A stretch of DNA of 64,000 nt from Thalassotalea nanhaiensis (lineage in GTDB: Bacteria; Pseudomonadota; Gammaproteobacteria; Enterobacterales; Alteromonadaceae): assembly GCF_031583575.1 (NCBI RefSeq), contig NZ_CP134146.1:3286001-3350000 (forward strand), given 5' to 3'. A model generated the notes under the pieces. It worked only from the letters and a program-made list of their open reading frames with translations. It ran no database searches and was not told the origin of the DNA. This document shows positions 55,085 through 64,000 of this stretch, piece by piece. Every line of letters starts with the position of its first letter. Positions within the stretch are counted from its first letter, which is position 1. The position numbers and the translations under genes were made by a program.

Positions 55085-58000
55085 CTAATCGTTTTCTTGA
55101 TAAGGTTTAAAGCTAAAAGAAAAACGGTAATCTAACCAAGGTAAAATATAATTAGCTAGAGGTTCAGCTCCCCATGAATCAGTGCCACCGACACCACGCT
55201 GGCGGTGATCAATATTGACAAATATTCTGTCTCTTTTAACCAATTCAAATGGATGAAGGTTTCTTCTTACATGATCTTTTTTAGATGCATCATAATCATC
55301 AGTGGAGAAGAATTGCGCGCCAAAACCAATTACTCCTTTGCGTTTAAGTGAGTTATGATTTACTCCACTAAATGTAATACCTCGGCCTTGTTTATCAATA
55401 AAAGAAACGTGTCTAACATCAGTATGATAGCCATTTTCTGAAGGACGAACATAAGGGGTATATAAATCATCTACATTAGTATTGTACAACCCTATAAATG
55501 CCGATGACTTTCTATCATCATAGTTTTCGTGGGGTCCCCTACCGTAGTATTCTATATTATCGTAGCGAGTATCTAGTTCAAATAAATTACCAATGCGAGG
55601 TAACTCTCCAAATTTTTTATGAGGCGCCGCATAGAACCAATTATCCACTTGTACTTCACCAGAGCCAAACACATGATAAGTAAGAAAATATCGACTTTCT
55701 ATTGCATCTAAAGCAAGTTCAACATCTACTTGCGCATACGACTCAGATTTACGCTCTACTTTTATTGAATTTAGTTTAGTATTACGACCTAAGTGTTGCC
55801 AAACTGCTAGGTTCTTCTCATACTTCCCTATCTCTAAATCGTTATAAACAGGTGCACGCCAAAACTCCGGGTGAGAAGAGGATTTAAGTAACTCGTTACC
55901 ATGATAGTTAATCGACGAAATTAAACCTGAACTATTATCCAATGTAAGAGCGAAAGACTTGCCACTAAAAACCGTTTTATCTTTACCAGTGTTTATAGCC
56001 AAAGCCTGTTCAGCATCTCTTTTCTGAGATATTAATTCATGCTCAAAGGCTAATTGCTCTTGAGCGACTATGTGTCCTTTTTCTAACAACCCTTCACTAG
56101 TTTTTGATATCACATCAACATTAAGGAAATACTCATCTTGAGGATTGAATTTAGTTTTAAACGCTAATGATTTAATTTCACTTTCGCCCGGTTTAGCTGA
56201 TAAATCCCCTGCACTGCCTTGCTCTACAACCTCACCATTTTCAAGTAAGCTCCAATTTAATTGATAATAACTAAGGTCTTTAAAGTAAAATTTATTACGT
56301 ATAGATAAGCGACCGTCAGCAATGTCCAGCGCTTTAATAGCAATATTTTGTTGAACCTTTTTAACTTCCCAAAGATAAGGGTAAGGCGTGCGATCGGCAA
56401 AGACTAAACCGTTGGCACAAAAACTGTCACTATTAGGTGTCCCTTCTGGTTCTAAATCACCGCCATAAGCTTGAAATATAGTTCCATCTGGTGCTGCCTT
56501 TTCAATCGTTTGATCAACCCAATCCCATATAAATCCACCTTGTAAGCTATCGTATTTTTCAAATGCATCCCAATACTCTTGAAAATTTCCGAGTGAATTC
56601 CCCATCGCGTGTTCATATTCAATCAGTATAACTGGGCGTTCATCATGTTGAGTTTCTGCGTAACGAATGATGTCCGATAAAGGTGCATACATTTGTCCAT
56701 ATGCATCGGTATGACGACGTAATTGAGCTTGCTCGGATATTACCGGAGACTGCTCTTGAGCCTTTAACCAATCATACGTTGCCTCTAAATTTGGTCCGTC
56801 ACCTGATTCATTACCTAAAGAACGAATAACAACGGATGGATTATTTTTACTGCGTTCATACATATTAGAAATTCGGTCTAAATAAGCAGCTTTCCATAAA
56901 GGATCGTTAACAATATGGCGTTGTGGGTCATAAGTTCCACCTTGATTAGATGCACCTAAACCATGAGATTCGGTATTCGCTTCATCCATAACATATAAGC
57001 CATATTCATCCGCTAAGTCATACATATAAGGGTCATTTGGATAATGCGCCATACGCACTGCATTAATATTGAAAGCTTTCATCATTTTAACGTCTTCAAG
57101 CATAGACTCGTGAGTAATAACATGTCCCGTTTTGGCATCATGCTCATGCCTGTTTACGCCTTTAAATAATACCGGTTTGCCATTCACCAAAAAATTACCG
57201 TTTTTATATTCAGTAGAGCGAAACCCTATTTTACGGCCAATATATTGTGTTTCTTGGTTGCTTTTATTAATCAGGGTTAAACGAATATCATATAAATTGG
57301 GTTGCTCTGCACTCCACAATTTAGGGCTGTTCACTTTTGTAGCAAAGCTCACCTTGGTTTTTGTGCCAGCAGGCAAAGACTGAACCGACAGTTTTTTCGT
57401 TAAAATAACATTATTTTTCTGATCAATAACCTCAACTTGTAAACTTTGAATATTAGAATCAAGCGTTGAGCGATTATCAATATCAGCATCAAAAGTTAAT
57501 AATCCATTTTTATATGACTCATCTAACGTGGTGTATGCATGAAAATCTCGTACTGCAACTTTTGGCGTTGTATAAACATATACGTCTCGTTCAATACCAC
57601 TTAATCGCCACATATCTTGACACTCAAAATAAGAGCCATCTGAATAGCGATAAACTTCTAGTGCCAGTAAGTTATCTCCTTGCTTAATATAAGGAGTAAT
57701 ATCAAAGGCAGCATCGGTTTTTGAATCCTGAGAATAGCCAACCTTTTTACCATTTACCCAAAGGTAAAATGCTGATTTCACCGCACCAAAATGCACAAAT
57801 ACTTGCTGTTCACTCCACTCACTTGGCACATTGAATACTTTTCGATAAGCCCCAACAGGGTTGTAAGCAATATCTTGTTTAGGTAATAACAGCTCATTAT
57901 CAAAGCAGGCATGACTGTGATAAAACGGTGTACCATAACCATTAATTTCCCAATTGGCCGGTACAGGAAATGTTCCCCATTTATCATCATCGAAGCTTGT

Positions 58001-58270
58001 TTTATAAAAATCTACAACCCTTTTGCTAGGATGCTCTACCCAATTAAATTTCCATTTACCATTAAGTAATAAGTGATTGTTTTGTTGCCATGGAGTTTGT
58101 GCTTTTAAGGCATTTTTATTATCGAATGAGTAATAAAAACTTCTGGCTGGTTCTTTATTAATTCTAAAAACTTGTGGGTCGCGCCACTCTTCTACTGCCA
58201 TTGTTACAAATGAAGGAAAAACACACGCAACAACTAATAATATACAGGTCTTAATACTAGATACTTTCAT
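55085..58270 (-). CDS. GH2 family beta-galactosidase, exported
   Basis: A 1061-residue LacZ-like glycoside hydrolase family 2 enzyme. The acid/base Glu488 is in RSLGNESGDG, and the nucleophile Glu551 in ILIEYEHAMGNS. Sugar-binding domain (about 45-235), immunoglobulin-like domain, TIM barrel (about 350-640) and a C-terminal beta-sandwich with the WGAEP segment follow in order. Unlike cytoplasmic LacZ it has an N-terminal export signal. VVAC at residues 13-16 also fits a lipobox, so it could be a periplasmic enzyme or a lipoprotein. The start codon directly abuts the GH30 stop. It would release terminal galactose from oligosaccharides. Confidence 0.9.
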   Translation of the reverse strand: MKVSSIKTCILLVVACVFPSFVTMAVEEWRDPQVFRINKEPARSFYYSFDNKNALKAQTPWQQNNHLLLNGKWKFNWVEHPSKRVVDFYKTSFDDDKWGTFPVPANWEINGYGTPFYHSHACFDNELLLPKQDIAYNPVGAYRKVFNVPSEWSEQQVFVHFGAVKSAFYLWVNGKKVGYSQDSKTDAAFDITPYIKQGDNLLALEVYRYSDGSYFECQDMWRLSGIERDVYVYTTPKVAVRDFHAYTTLDESYKNGLLTFDADIDNRSTLDSNIQSLQVEVIDQKNNVILTKKLSVQSLPAGTKTKVSFATKVNSPKLWSAEQPNLYDIRLTLINKSNQETQYIGRKIGFRSTEYKNGNFLVNGKPVLFKGVNRHEHDAKTGHVITHESMLEDVKMMKAFNINAVRMAHYPNDPYMYDLADEYGLYVMDEANTESHGLGASNQGGTYDPQRHIVNDPLWKAAYLDRISNMYERSKNNPSVVIRSLGNESGDGPNLEATYDWLKAQEQSPVISEQAQLRRHTDAYGQMYAPLSDIIRYAETQHDERPVILIEYEHAMGNSLGNFQEYWDAFEKYDSLQGGFIWDWVDQTIEKAAPDGTIFQAYGGDLEPEGTPNSDSFCANGLVFADRTPYPYLWEVKKVQQNIAIKALDIADGRLSIRNKFYFKDLSYYQLNWSLLENGEVVEQGSAGDLSAKPGESEIKSLAFKTKFNPQDEYFLNVDVISKTSEGLLEKGHIVAQEQLAFEHELISQKRDAEQALAINTGKDKTVFSGKSFALTLDNSSGLISSINYHGNELLKSSSHPEFWRAPVYNDLEIGKYEKNLAVWQHLGRNTKLNSIKVERKSESYAQVDVELALDAIESRYFLTYHVFGSGEVQVDNWFYAAPHKKFGELPRIGNLFELDTRYDNIEYYGRGPHENYDDRKSSAFIGLYNTNVDDLYTPYVRPSENGYHTDVRHVSFIDKQGRGITFSGVNHNSLKRKGVIGFGAQFFSTDDYDASKKDHVRRNLHPFELVKRDRIFVNIDHRQRGVGGTDSWGAEPLANYILPWLDYRFSFSFKPYQEND

Positions 58271-60829
58271 TTATGAACGATTCCTAGTAAACATATGGCG
58301 CTGTTTGAACAAAGCAATAATGAACAACATAAAAATAGATAGTGAGCCGCCGCCAGAGCTTGAGCTATCTTCCGCTTTTGGATCGGGCGTAGGTAGTGGA
58401 GTTGGATCTTCTTCAGCAATAAAAGGAGAAATACGGTTATCTAGTATTGGTCGCTCAAAAGTACCGTCAGGTAACTTCCAACCAACCGATAAGTTATCGC
58501 CACCATTATGCTCTTTATGCAAGGTTTCAACATAGTATTTTTGGCCAGCGATTAAATGAATAGGAGCAGATTTTTGTGATTCATATTTATCCCACTCTTG
58601 ATAATTATTCCAGTCATTACTATGTGCAATTCTCGAGGTATTACTCTGACTTTCATCGCTACTTAACCATAGCTCACCATGATTATCTGAGGCTATCCAA
58701 AAAGTATACTCACCAGTTAATGGGGCGCATAAATAGCCACGAATTCTCGTCGCATAATTGTCACCAGAGTCAGCTTGGATCTCAAACATATCGATTGTGC
58801 TAGCTTGCGAAGTAGACTGCAAAGGGATACTCGCTACAGAAGAGTCATAGTCGTAGTCACCCGTATCACTAAGGTTCGACCAAGTTTCTATATTTAAATA
58901 ACCAGATGACGAGCAATTTTCTGGGTCCTCAACGACAACATTTACCACATCAGTTAAGGTTTTAGTATCAGAGCCAAAAGCGTTTGTTGCTGTAAGTGAC
59001 ACGTTAAAAGTTCCAGAGTGTTCATACATCACTTCAGGTGCAGCTTCAGAACTTGTTTCAGGGGTACCTCCTTCAAATAGCCACTCAAAGGTTTCTGGGG
59101 AATTTGAAGTTAAGCTTAAAAAAGACACAGTTCCGCCTTCTTCAACTAACGTTTTATCTTGACTAAAACTCACCACAGGTGCGGTATCAACATCGACAAT
59201 ATCAGCCACAAAACTCACAATTGATTTTGCTGGTAAGCTATAGTCACTCGATATGAGCGTAGGTGTTTTTAAAACTAAATCATTCTCAGCGTTGGTAATA
59301 TACGTTGAAAATGAACTGACCATTTTACCTTGCGGTAAATCAGCTAAGTCAAAAGATAAAGTTTCTGCGCTTGTGCTTGCATTGGCAGCCACAATAACTA
59401 TTTTATTACCATCAGGGCTCTTATAAGCTGATGCCATAACCCCATTTAAATTATCAACGTTTGCTAGTCCAATACGCACATAGTCAGGCCTAATGAAACG
59501 GCTGTAGTGACCTAAAGTCCATAAAATTTTTGATGTTCGAATAGAGTCAGCGTCTAATTCACTGTTTACTTTTATTAAACCATCTTTGTAATTATATGGC
59601 GTTACTCCTAACCACCAATGCCAGGCACTTACATTAAGGCGAGTTAAATCTCGATGAATGACTTTAGCAATATGCATTGCATAATCCATATCATTGACAT
59701 TCCAGCCGTTACCTTCAAAGTTACGCACATCACCTGTACCACCTAAAATGGAAAACTCACTCATCCAAATTTTAGCTTCTGGCGATGCAGCTTTTACATT
59801 TTCAAGTACCAAATTGCGCAATGTGCCCATCCGATCAGACCAAGCATCAGAATGGTAGCCGTGCAAAGATATTTTATTACTTATTTTTGTACGTATTGTT
59901 TCATTACCAAGTAACTCATCTATATAATTTTTATATAGACCCAAGCCCTTTCCATTCATGCCACTAGTGTAATTTGAACTGCCATTAGTAAAATCTTTAT
60001 AATAACTATCACTAAGCGCTGCTGTATATTCCACAACTTCGCCAGCATCTATTTCTACTTTATCTGTAAGCTCTGCTCCTGCAAGTGCACTAAATAATTC
60101 GTTATAAACTGAAACTACATCGCTCATATTATAGCGGTTAGCTTCTTGACTCTTACCTTGCCATTCCCATGTGGGCTCATTGATAGGGCTTATGTAATTT
60201 ACTGGAACATTAACATCTTCGCTCCTTAAGTACGTTAGAACATCGACCAAAAACGTCGCATATTCATCCGTCATATCAGGATCTAAATTAGTTGAATCGA
60301 CACCTGTGCCATTATTAGGGTGAGCTAATCCATTTTTGGTCGCCCACACTGGTGGACTATTGGTGAAAGCGACAAAATTCTGCACTCCCCGCTCATGCGC
60401 TTCTTGCAAGAAACGAATTTGACCAAGTTGCTTAGTATTGTCGATTGGTGCACCCGGGCTAGGTTGCAATAATTCTGCCCGTCGATAAGGTTTCCCTAAG
60501 TTATCCAAAGAAATTAAACTATTATTGCCCTGTTCAGCACTACCCGCGCCAATATTAAAACGCCAAGCAGATAGTCCAATACCTGTTTCTGCAGAAAAAA
60601 GCGTATCGGCTAAAGACTCAATATCCGCTTGCTTACCTTCTGCTTCCCACTTATTAATCATAGGATTGAAAGTCCAAGCGTCCGATGCGCCAAATCCATC
60701 AATCACTTGAAAGGTTTGCCCATACTTAACAGATATTTGGGTTTGTGCACACAACGTAAAGGTTACGGGCAATACAGTTAGCCCCAATATAAAACCTTTT
60801 AAATGGCTATTCATTATTTTAACTTTCAT
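58271..60829 (-). CDS. GH30 endo-galactanase-like enzyme with PKD, PA14 and GlyGly-CTERM
   Basis: An 852-residue secreted enzyme. After the signal peptide, a GH30 TIM barrel plus beta-domain spans about 30-545, with acid/base Glu218 in SPINEPTWEW and nucleophile Glu358 in WMSEFSILGG. It resembles the endo-beta-1,6-galactanase branch. A PKD domain (about 550-632) and a PA14 domain (about 640-802) follow. Then come a Pro/Ser linker and a C-terminal GGGS-hydrophobic-basic tail (826-852), a GlyGly-CTERM sorting signal processed by rhombosortase. The start at 60829 has a weak GGA upstream. It would cut galactan outside the cell, with the GH2 enzyme finishing the fragments. Confidence 0.85.
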   Translation of the reverse strand: MKVKIMNSHLKGFILGLTVLPVTFTLCAQTQISVKYGQTFQVIDGFGASDAWTFNPMINKWEAEGKQADIESLADTLFSAETGIGLSAWRFNIGAGSAEQGNNSLISLDNLGKPYRRAELLQPSPGAPIDNTKQLGQIRFLQEAHERGVQNFVAFTNSPPVWATKNGLAHPNNGTGVDSTNLDPDMTDEYATFLVDVLTYLRSEDVNVPVNYISPINEPTWEWQGKSQEANRYNMSDVVSVYNELFSALAGAELTDKVEIDAGEVVEYTAALSDSYYKDFTNGSSNYTSGMNGKGLGLYKNYIDELLGNETIRTKISNKISLHGYHSDAWSDRMGTLRNLVLENVKAASPEAKIWMSEFSILGGTGDVRNFEGNGWNVNDMDYAMHIAKVIHRDLTRLNVSAWHWWLGVTPYNYKDGLIKVNSELDADSIRTSKILWTLGHYSRFIRPDYVRIGLANVDNLNGVMASAYKSPDGNKIVIVAANASTSAETLSFDLADLPQGKMVSSFSTYITNAENDLVLKTPTLISSDYSLPAKSIVSFVADIVDVDTAPVVSFSQDKTLVEEGGTVSFLSLTSNSPETFEWLFEGGTPETSSEAAPEVMYEHSGTFNVSLTATNAFGSDTKTLTDVVNVVVEDPENCSSSGYLNIETWSNLSDTGDYDYDSSVASIPLQSTSQASTIDMFEIQADSGDNYATRIRGYLCAPLTGEYTFWIASDNHGELWLSSDESQSNTSRIAHSNDWNNYQEWDKYESQKSAPIHLIAGQKYYVETLHKEHNGGDNLSVGWKLPDGTFERPILDNRISPFIAEEDPTPLPTPDPKAEDSSSSGGGSLSIFMLFIIALFKQRHMFTRNRS

Positions 60830-61238
60830 AGTTTTTCCATTAACAAATCAACACAATGGGATTCAGGCAATAACCCAATGAAATACATTTAAGTATAGTT
60901 CTCATCAAGTTAGGAGATATAAATATGATATTAAAGAAAAAATAACAATAGTGTTTGGATAAAAACTAAACAGTATTTGAGAAAAAATCACCTATCAAAA
61001 ATTGAACCTCTTTTCAGCTCAAAACATAAATAATCAGCCTTTCTCAACTGTTCAATAAATACGCTACCTGCGAGCTATTCTGACTAAAAAACAACCAATA
61101 AAATACCACTAATATTCGCTGTAAAATTGACTTAAAAATAAAAATCACTGGTTTGACAATAACTTAAGGATCTATCAGTGTCAGAAAAGAAAACTAAGGC
61201 TAAATAATTAAAATAATAGTAACTGAGGCTACATAACC
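60830..61238. other. Divergent promoter region between GH30 and the modular lipoprotein
   Basis: A 409-bp AT-rich region with no gene. A TTGACA at 61153-61158 could be the -35 of the lipoprotein gene, but no good -10 sits 16-18 bp after it. I found no convincing palindromic operator of LacI or GntR type. Co-regulation of the two divergent transcripts is likely from layout alone. Confidence 0.4.
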
Positions 61239-64000
61239 ATGAGAACAATATTAGGAAAATATACGTGGATACTGCTCTCCAGCATTCTTCTAATCGCATG
61301 CGGAGAGGGAGGGGATGACGTTTCTTTTAATTACGACGAAGATAAAGTTATCTCTGAAAACCAATCAAATGAATATGTAGAGGAAGCTAGAGCTCCTGAT
61401 GGTTTTAAAGTTATCTATTACGTGGATGCTGGTGATGGTACTCCGAGTAAATTAGAAGTTCGGGAAACATTTGGTACACGCAGTAGTGTCGAAGATCAGG
61501 CCTATGGACCAGACTTAGTAACCGGTTACAGCTGGGGTTATACCTCGGAAACTGCGCAATATTACGCAGATGCTGATAACTACGGCAGTATTCGTGGTGA
61601 CGAAAGAGATACTGCAGGTAAAGGGGTTGAATATGCCTTTGAATTAGACAGTGGCAGTTATACCGTGGTGTTTGGTTTTAACGACCCTTGGGACGCAGAA
61701 GGTACTCGCCACGTTGATATTATCGCAGAAGGTAATGCTCTCGAAGAAGGCTACTTCATTGCGGTAGACAATGATTACAGACGTTTTGACAATGTCGAGG
61801 TTACTGATGGTGTTTTAGAAGTTGCGGTTCAAAGAACAGCAACAAACTCTGATGGCGACGCAGACCCACAAATATCTTGGATAGAAATTTGGGGAGAAAC
61901 AGATGAAGAAACGGCTACCCCGGTGCAAAAAATATGGATATCCGGTGAATTCCAAATCAATCATTGGGAACTTAGCCAAGCACCAATCATGACAGCACAA
62001 GCCGAAGGCTGGTACGAAACTACCGTACATTTTCAACAAGCAGGTATATTTAACTTCATCGACCAGAACTTCACATGGGATTCAGAATATTATGGTGTAG
62101 ACGGCGAAGGAAATGTAGTTTATTCAACAGATGGCGGCTCGATGAGCGTTGATGCTGCGGGTTATTACACGATCCGCTTTAACATCGATACATTAGAATA
62201 CAGCGCTACGGGAACAGACCTATCAGCACTTTCCGCTCAAGATAATATGTACATTTGGGGTAAAGGTTTTCCACAATATCCTGATCATGATTGGTGGGAT
62301 GAAAGTACGTCGTACTACGATATAGCAGACGCGATTCCTTTAGAGAAGAATTTTAATGGCATGGGGGAGCATGTATTTGGCATAGCTGATTTAGAGTTTT
62401 CAGATGCGGTTGAACTTCAGTTTGTAAACTCTACTGATGATTCGATCGCTATGCAGTGGGGCTTCAGTAGCCTCGACGCCCTAAACAACAACTCGGGCGA
62501 ATTTTATTGGCACAAAACAGTTCAAGAAGACTGGCAATACCTTTCGTATAACGAAGCAGCAGGCTTATACACAGTCATTTTTGACTATGCGGCTGGTAGA
62601 GCAACATTAATTAAACAAACAACTGGTATCTATATGGTTGGCGCTGGTACTTACGGCGATTGGGACGTTTCTCAAGCTGTAGCAATGACAGCCTCAGAAG
62701 AATGGCCCGGTTGGTATTACGTTGAAATCCAATTTAGCAACGAAGACTCAGGTGATGAAGTTAAACCTTATGGTGATTATAAATTCGTAAGCGATCGTAG
62801 CTGGGATAAAGATGATTATGGATTAGTCGATGCTTCAACAAGTGACTCTGGTTTAGTCTCCGAAGGAGAAAGTTTAGATGAAATGGTAAATGGAGGTGGC
62901 GATGCCATTCCTGCCCCACCGCCAGGTTATTATGAAGTTTGGTTTGCCCCAGAATCATTAAGCTATGTACTCTATGGAATCGATTCATCATCAACCAACG
63001 TTCGAACAGAAATGTACATAGTTGGTAAAGGCTTTGTCGACTACCCGGAACTTGACTGGTCACCAGACAACGCTATTCCAATGACGAGTAATTTCCAAGA
63101 TCGTGGCGAATATGTTTTTGGCTATGAATGTTTGCAGTTGAGTGACGCCGTCGATATCAAATTCCTAGGTCAACAAGCTTGGGCAGAGACAGAGACAGAC
63201 TTAGACGTTGGCTTTGTCATTGGCGGAGAACAAACCGCGCCAATCATTTGGACACAAGCCGATGTTGGTGATGGCAGTGCTGACCTCAAGTTAGTTGATC
63301 AAGCGGGATTCTACAATGTAAGTTTTGACTACTTAGCTAACCGCATTAATGTAGTGCCTAATAACGCTTGTGGAGGCACCGTTCAACAATACTACTATGT
63401 TGGTCATGGTGTGCCAGGTGACTGGGATGTATCTCAAGCGGAACCTATGCTTATAGATCCCAATTGGCCAACTTGGTACTACATAGATCTGCGCTATAGT
63501 GCTGACGATTCTGATTATAAGTTTGTCAGTGAGCAAAGCTGGAATGGTGAAAACTGGGGATTAATTCCTGGCTCCGACTCAACAACTTCACTAGAAAACT
63601 CAGCTAATAGCAATGCAATTCCTGTTGCTGGCGAAGGCTACTTTAACATTTGGTTTGAACCAAGCACCGGTACATTAGACATTTACGACCTAACTACAGA
63701 TACCACTTATGCTGAAATGTATATCATCGGTAAGGGATTTGTCGATTACCCAGAACACGATTGGGACCCAACCACAGCGATTGCGATGGTGGCCAATTTC
63801 CAAAGTGGCGGTGATTATGTATTTGGTCTTGAATGCCTTGAACTCGGTGCTGCCGTAGACCTTAAATTTATAAGTGAAAAGTCTTGGGATGGACTTGATG
63901 CTGGTTTCGTTAACGGTGGAGAACAAACGGCCCCCATTACTTTCGCACAGATTAAAACGGGTGATGGTTCTTCCGACCTGAAACTCGTCGACCAAGCCGG
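61239..64000 (+). CDS. Large modular lipoprotein, malectin-like plus SusE/SusF-like repeats (3' truncated)
   Basis: The frame is open from the ATG at 61239 to the window end (920 codons) without a stop. The lipobox LLIAC ends at Cys21. Residues about 52-220 form a malectin-like carbohydrate-binding domain (KVIYYVDAGDG ... GKGVEYAFELDSGSYTVVFGF ... ISWIEIWGE). A first SusF-like module (about 231-324) follows. Two repeat types then alternate: A (MYIVGKGFVDYP ... FVIGGEQTAPI ... DLKLVDQAGFY), starting near 337, 590 and 826; and B (GDWDVSQAEPM ... DYKFVSEQSW ... GYFNIWFEP), near 463 and 718. These resemble surface glycan-binding proteins of Bacteroidota. It is a likely partner of the GH30 and GH2 enzymes. 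Confidence 0.8.
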   Translation, partial: MRTILGKYTWILLSSILLIACGEGGDDVSFNYDEDKVISENQSNEYVEEARAPDGFKVIYYVDAGDGTPSKLEVRETFGTRSSVEDQAYGPDLVTGYSWGYTSETAQYYADADNYGSIRGDERDTAGKGVEYAFELDSGSYTVVFGFNDPWDAEGTRHVDIIAEGNALEEGYFIAVDNDYRRFDNVEVTDGVLEVAVQRTATNSDGDADPQISWIEIWGETDEETATPVQKIWISGEFQINHWELSQAPIMTAQAEGWYETTVHFQQAGIFNFIDQNFTWDSEYYGVDGEGNVVYSTDGGSMSVDAAGYYTIRFNIDTLEYSATGTDLSALSAQDNMYIWGKGFPQYPDHDWWDESTSYYDIADAIPLEKNFNGMGEHVFGIADLEFSDAVELQFVNSTDDSIAMQWGFSSLDALNNNSGEFYWHKTVQEDWQYLSYNEAAGLYTVIFDYAAGRATLIKQTTGIYMVGAGTYGDWDVSQAVAMTASEEWPGWYYVEIQFSNEDSGDEVKPYGDYKFVSDRSWDKDDYGLVDASTSDSGLVSEGESLDEMVNGGGDAIPAPPPGYYEVWFAPESLSYVLYGIDSSSTNVRTEMYIVGKGFVDYPELDWSPDNAIPMTSNFQDRGEYVFGYECLQLSDAVDIKFLGQQAWAETETDLDVGFVIGGEQTAPIIWTQADVGDGSADLKLVDQAGFYNVSFDYLANRINVVPNNACGGTVQQYYYVGHGVPGDWDVSQAEPMLIDPNWPTWYYIDLRYSADDSDYKFVSEQSWNGENWGLIPGSDSTTSLENSANSNAIPVAGEGYFNIWFEPSTGTLDIYDLTTDTTYAEMYIIGKGFVDYPEHDWDPTTAIAMVANFQSGGDYVFGLECLELGAAVDLKFISEKSWDGLDAGFVNGGEQTAPITFAQIKTGDGSSDLKLVDQA

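Noticed and set aside
61153-61158. TTGACA as promoter of the lipoprotein gene
   Set aside because: No acceptable -10 hexamer at 16-18 bp spacing.
61815-63995. Four minus-strand frames across the right end
   Set aside because: They lie opposite the continuous 920-codon lipoprotein frame and have no recognisable features.

Overview
The window is ordinary, AT-rich chromosome of a marine gammaproteobacterium. Colwelliaceae or a close Alteromonadales relative (Colwellia/Thalassotalea type) is the best guess. It rests on family content (RlmF, RsuA, ZapE, YbiT, ArgP/ArgO, FdxA, GlyGly-CTERM sorting) and on low-GC codon use; no rRNA or other marker is present to prove it. Both ends cut genes: a DUF1461-type membrane protein on the left and a very large modular lipoprotein on the right. 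I saw no tRNA, rRNA, CRISPR array, prophage or transposase.

Layout. 1-5.8 kb: small envelope and acetyltransferase genes, then a zinc-associated ABC ATPase/permease/DUF3299 operon and zapE. 6-13.9 kb: secreted M1 peptidase, DUF6702 protein, an unrecognised 389-aa protein, rsuA, a YgjP-type metalloprotease, fdxA and a COG2509 flavoprotein. 14-18.5 kb: an S9 peptidase coupled to a small secreted protein, divergent from a BNR-repeat lipoprotein that appears to share its N-terminal domain. 18.6-34.4 kb: housekeeping and accessory genes (tandem DUF3622 paralogues, NUDIX, SEC-C protein, YajD, DUF2947, rlmF, MipA, HopJ, MscS, thioesterase, argO/argP, trmK, M14 peptidase, rhlE) plus a MITE-like element and a miniature relative of it. 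34.4-40.9 kb: czcCBA-type metal efflux operon led by a His-rich secreted protein. 41-45.3 kb: DUF1456, ybiT, homocysteine methyltransferase, PhyH dioxygenase. 45.5-52.9 kb: an exporter-type ABC pair, a periplasmic DJ-1/PfpI protein, an OmpR-family two-component system and a secreted protein. 53-54.8 kb: membrane AraC regulator and DUF6326 protein. 55-64 kb: a carbohydrate locus with a GH2 beta-galactosidase, a GH30-PKD-PA14 enzyme with a GlyGly-CTERM tail, and a divergent lipoprotein of tandem SusE/SusF-like modules.

Two results stand out. First, phased TTTCAC-N5-TTTCAC direct repeats lie upstream of three transcription units around the two-component system (45.5, 48.8 and 52.9 kb). In two of them a -10-like hexamer follows exactly 11 nt later, the geometry of PhoP/OmpR-class activation. 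This suggests a compact self-contained regulon of ABC exporter, periplasmic DJ-1 protein and secreted protein. Second, the right end holds a 920-codon open frame truncated by the window: a lipoprotein with a malectin-like domain followed by alternating repeat modules. Next to secreted GH30 and GH2 enzymes it looks like the surface glycan-binding part of a galactan-utilisation locus.
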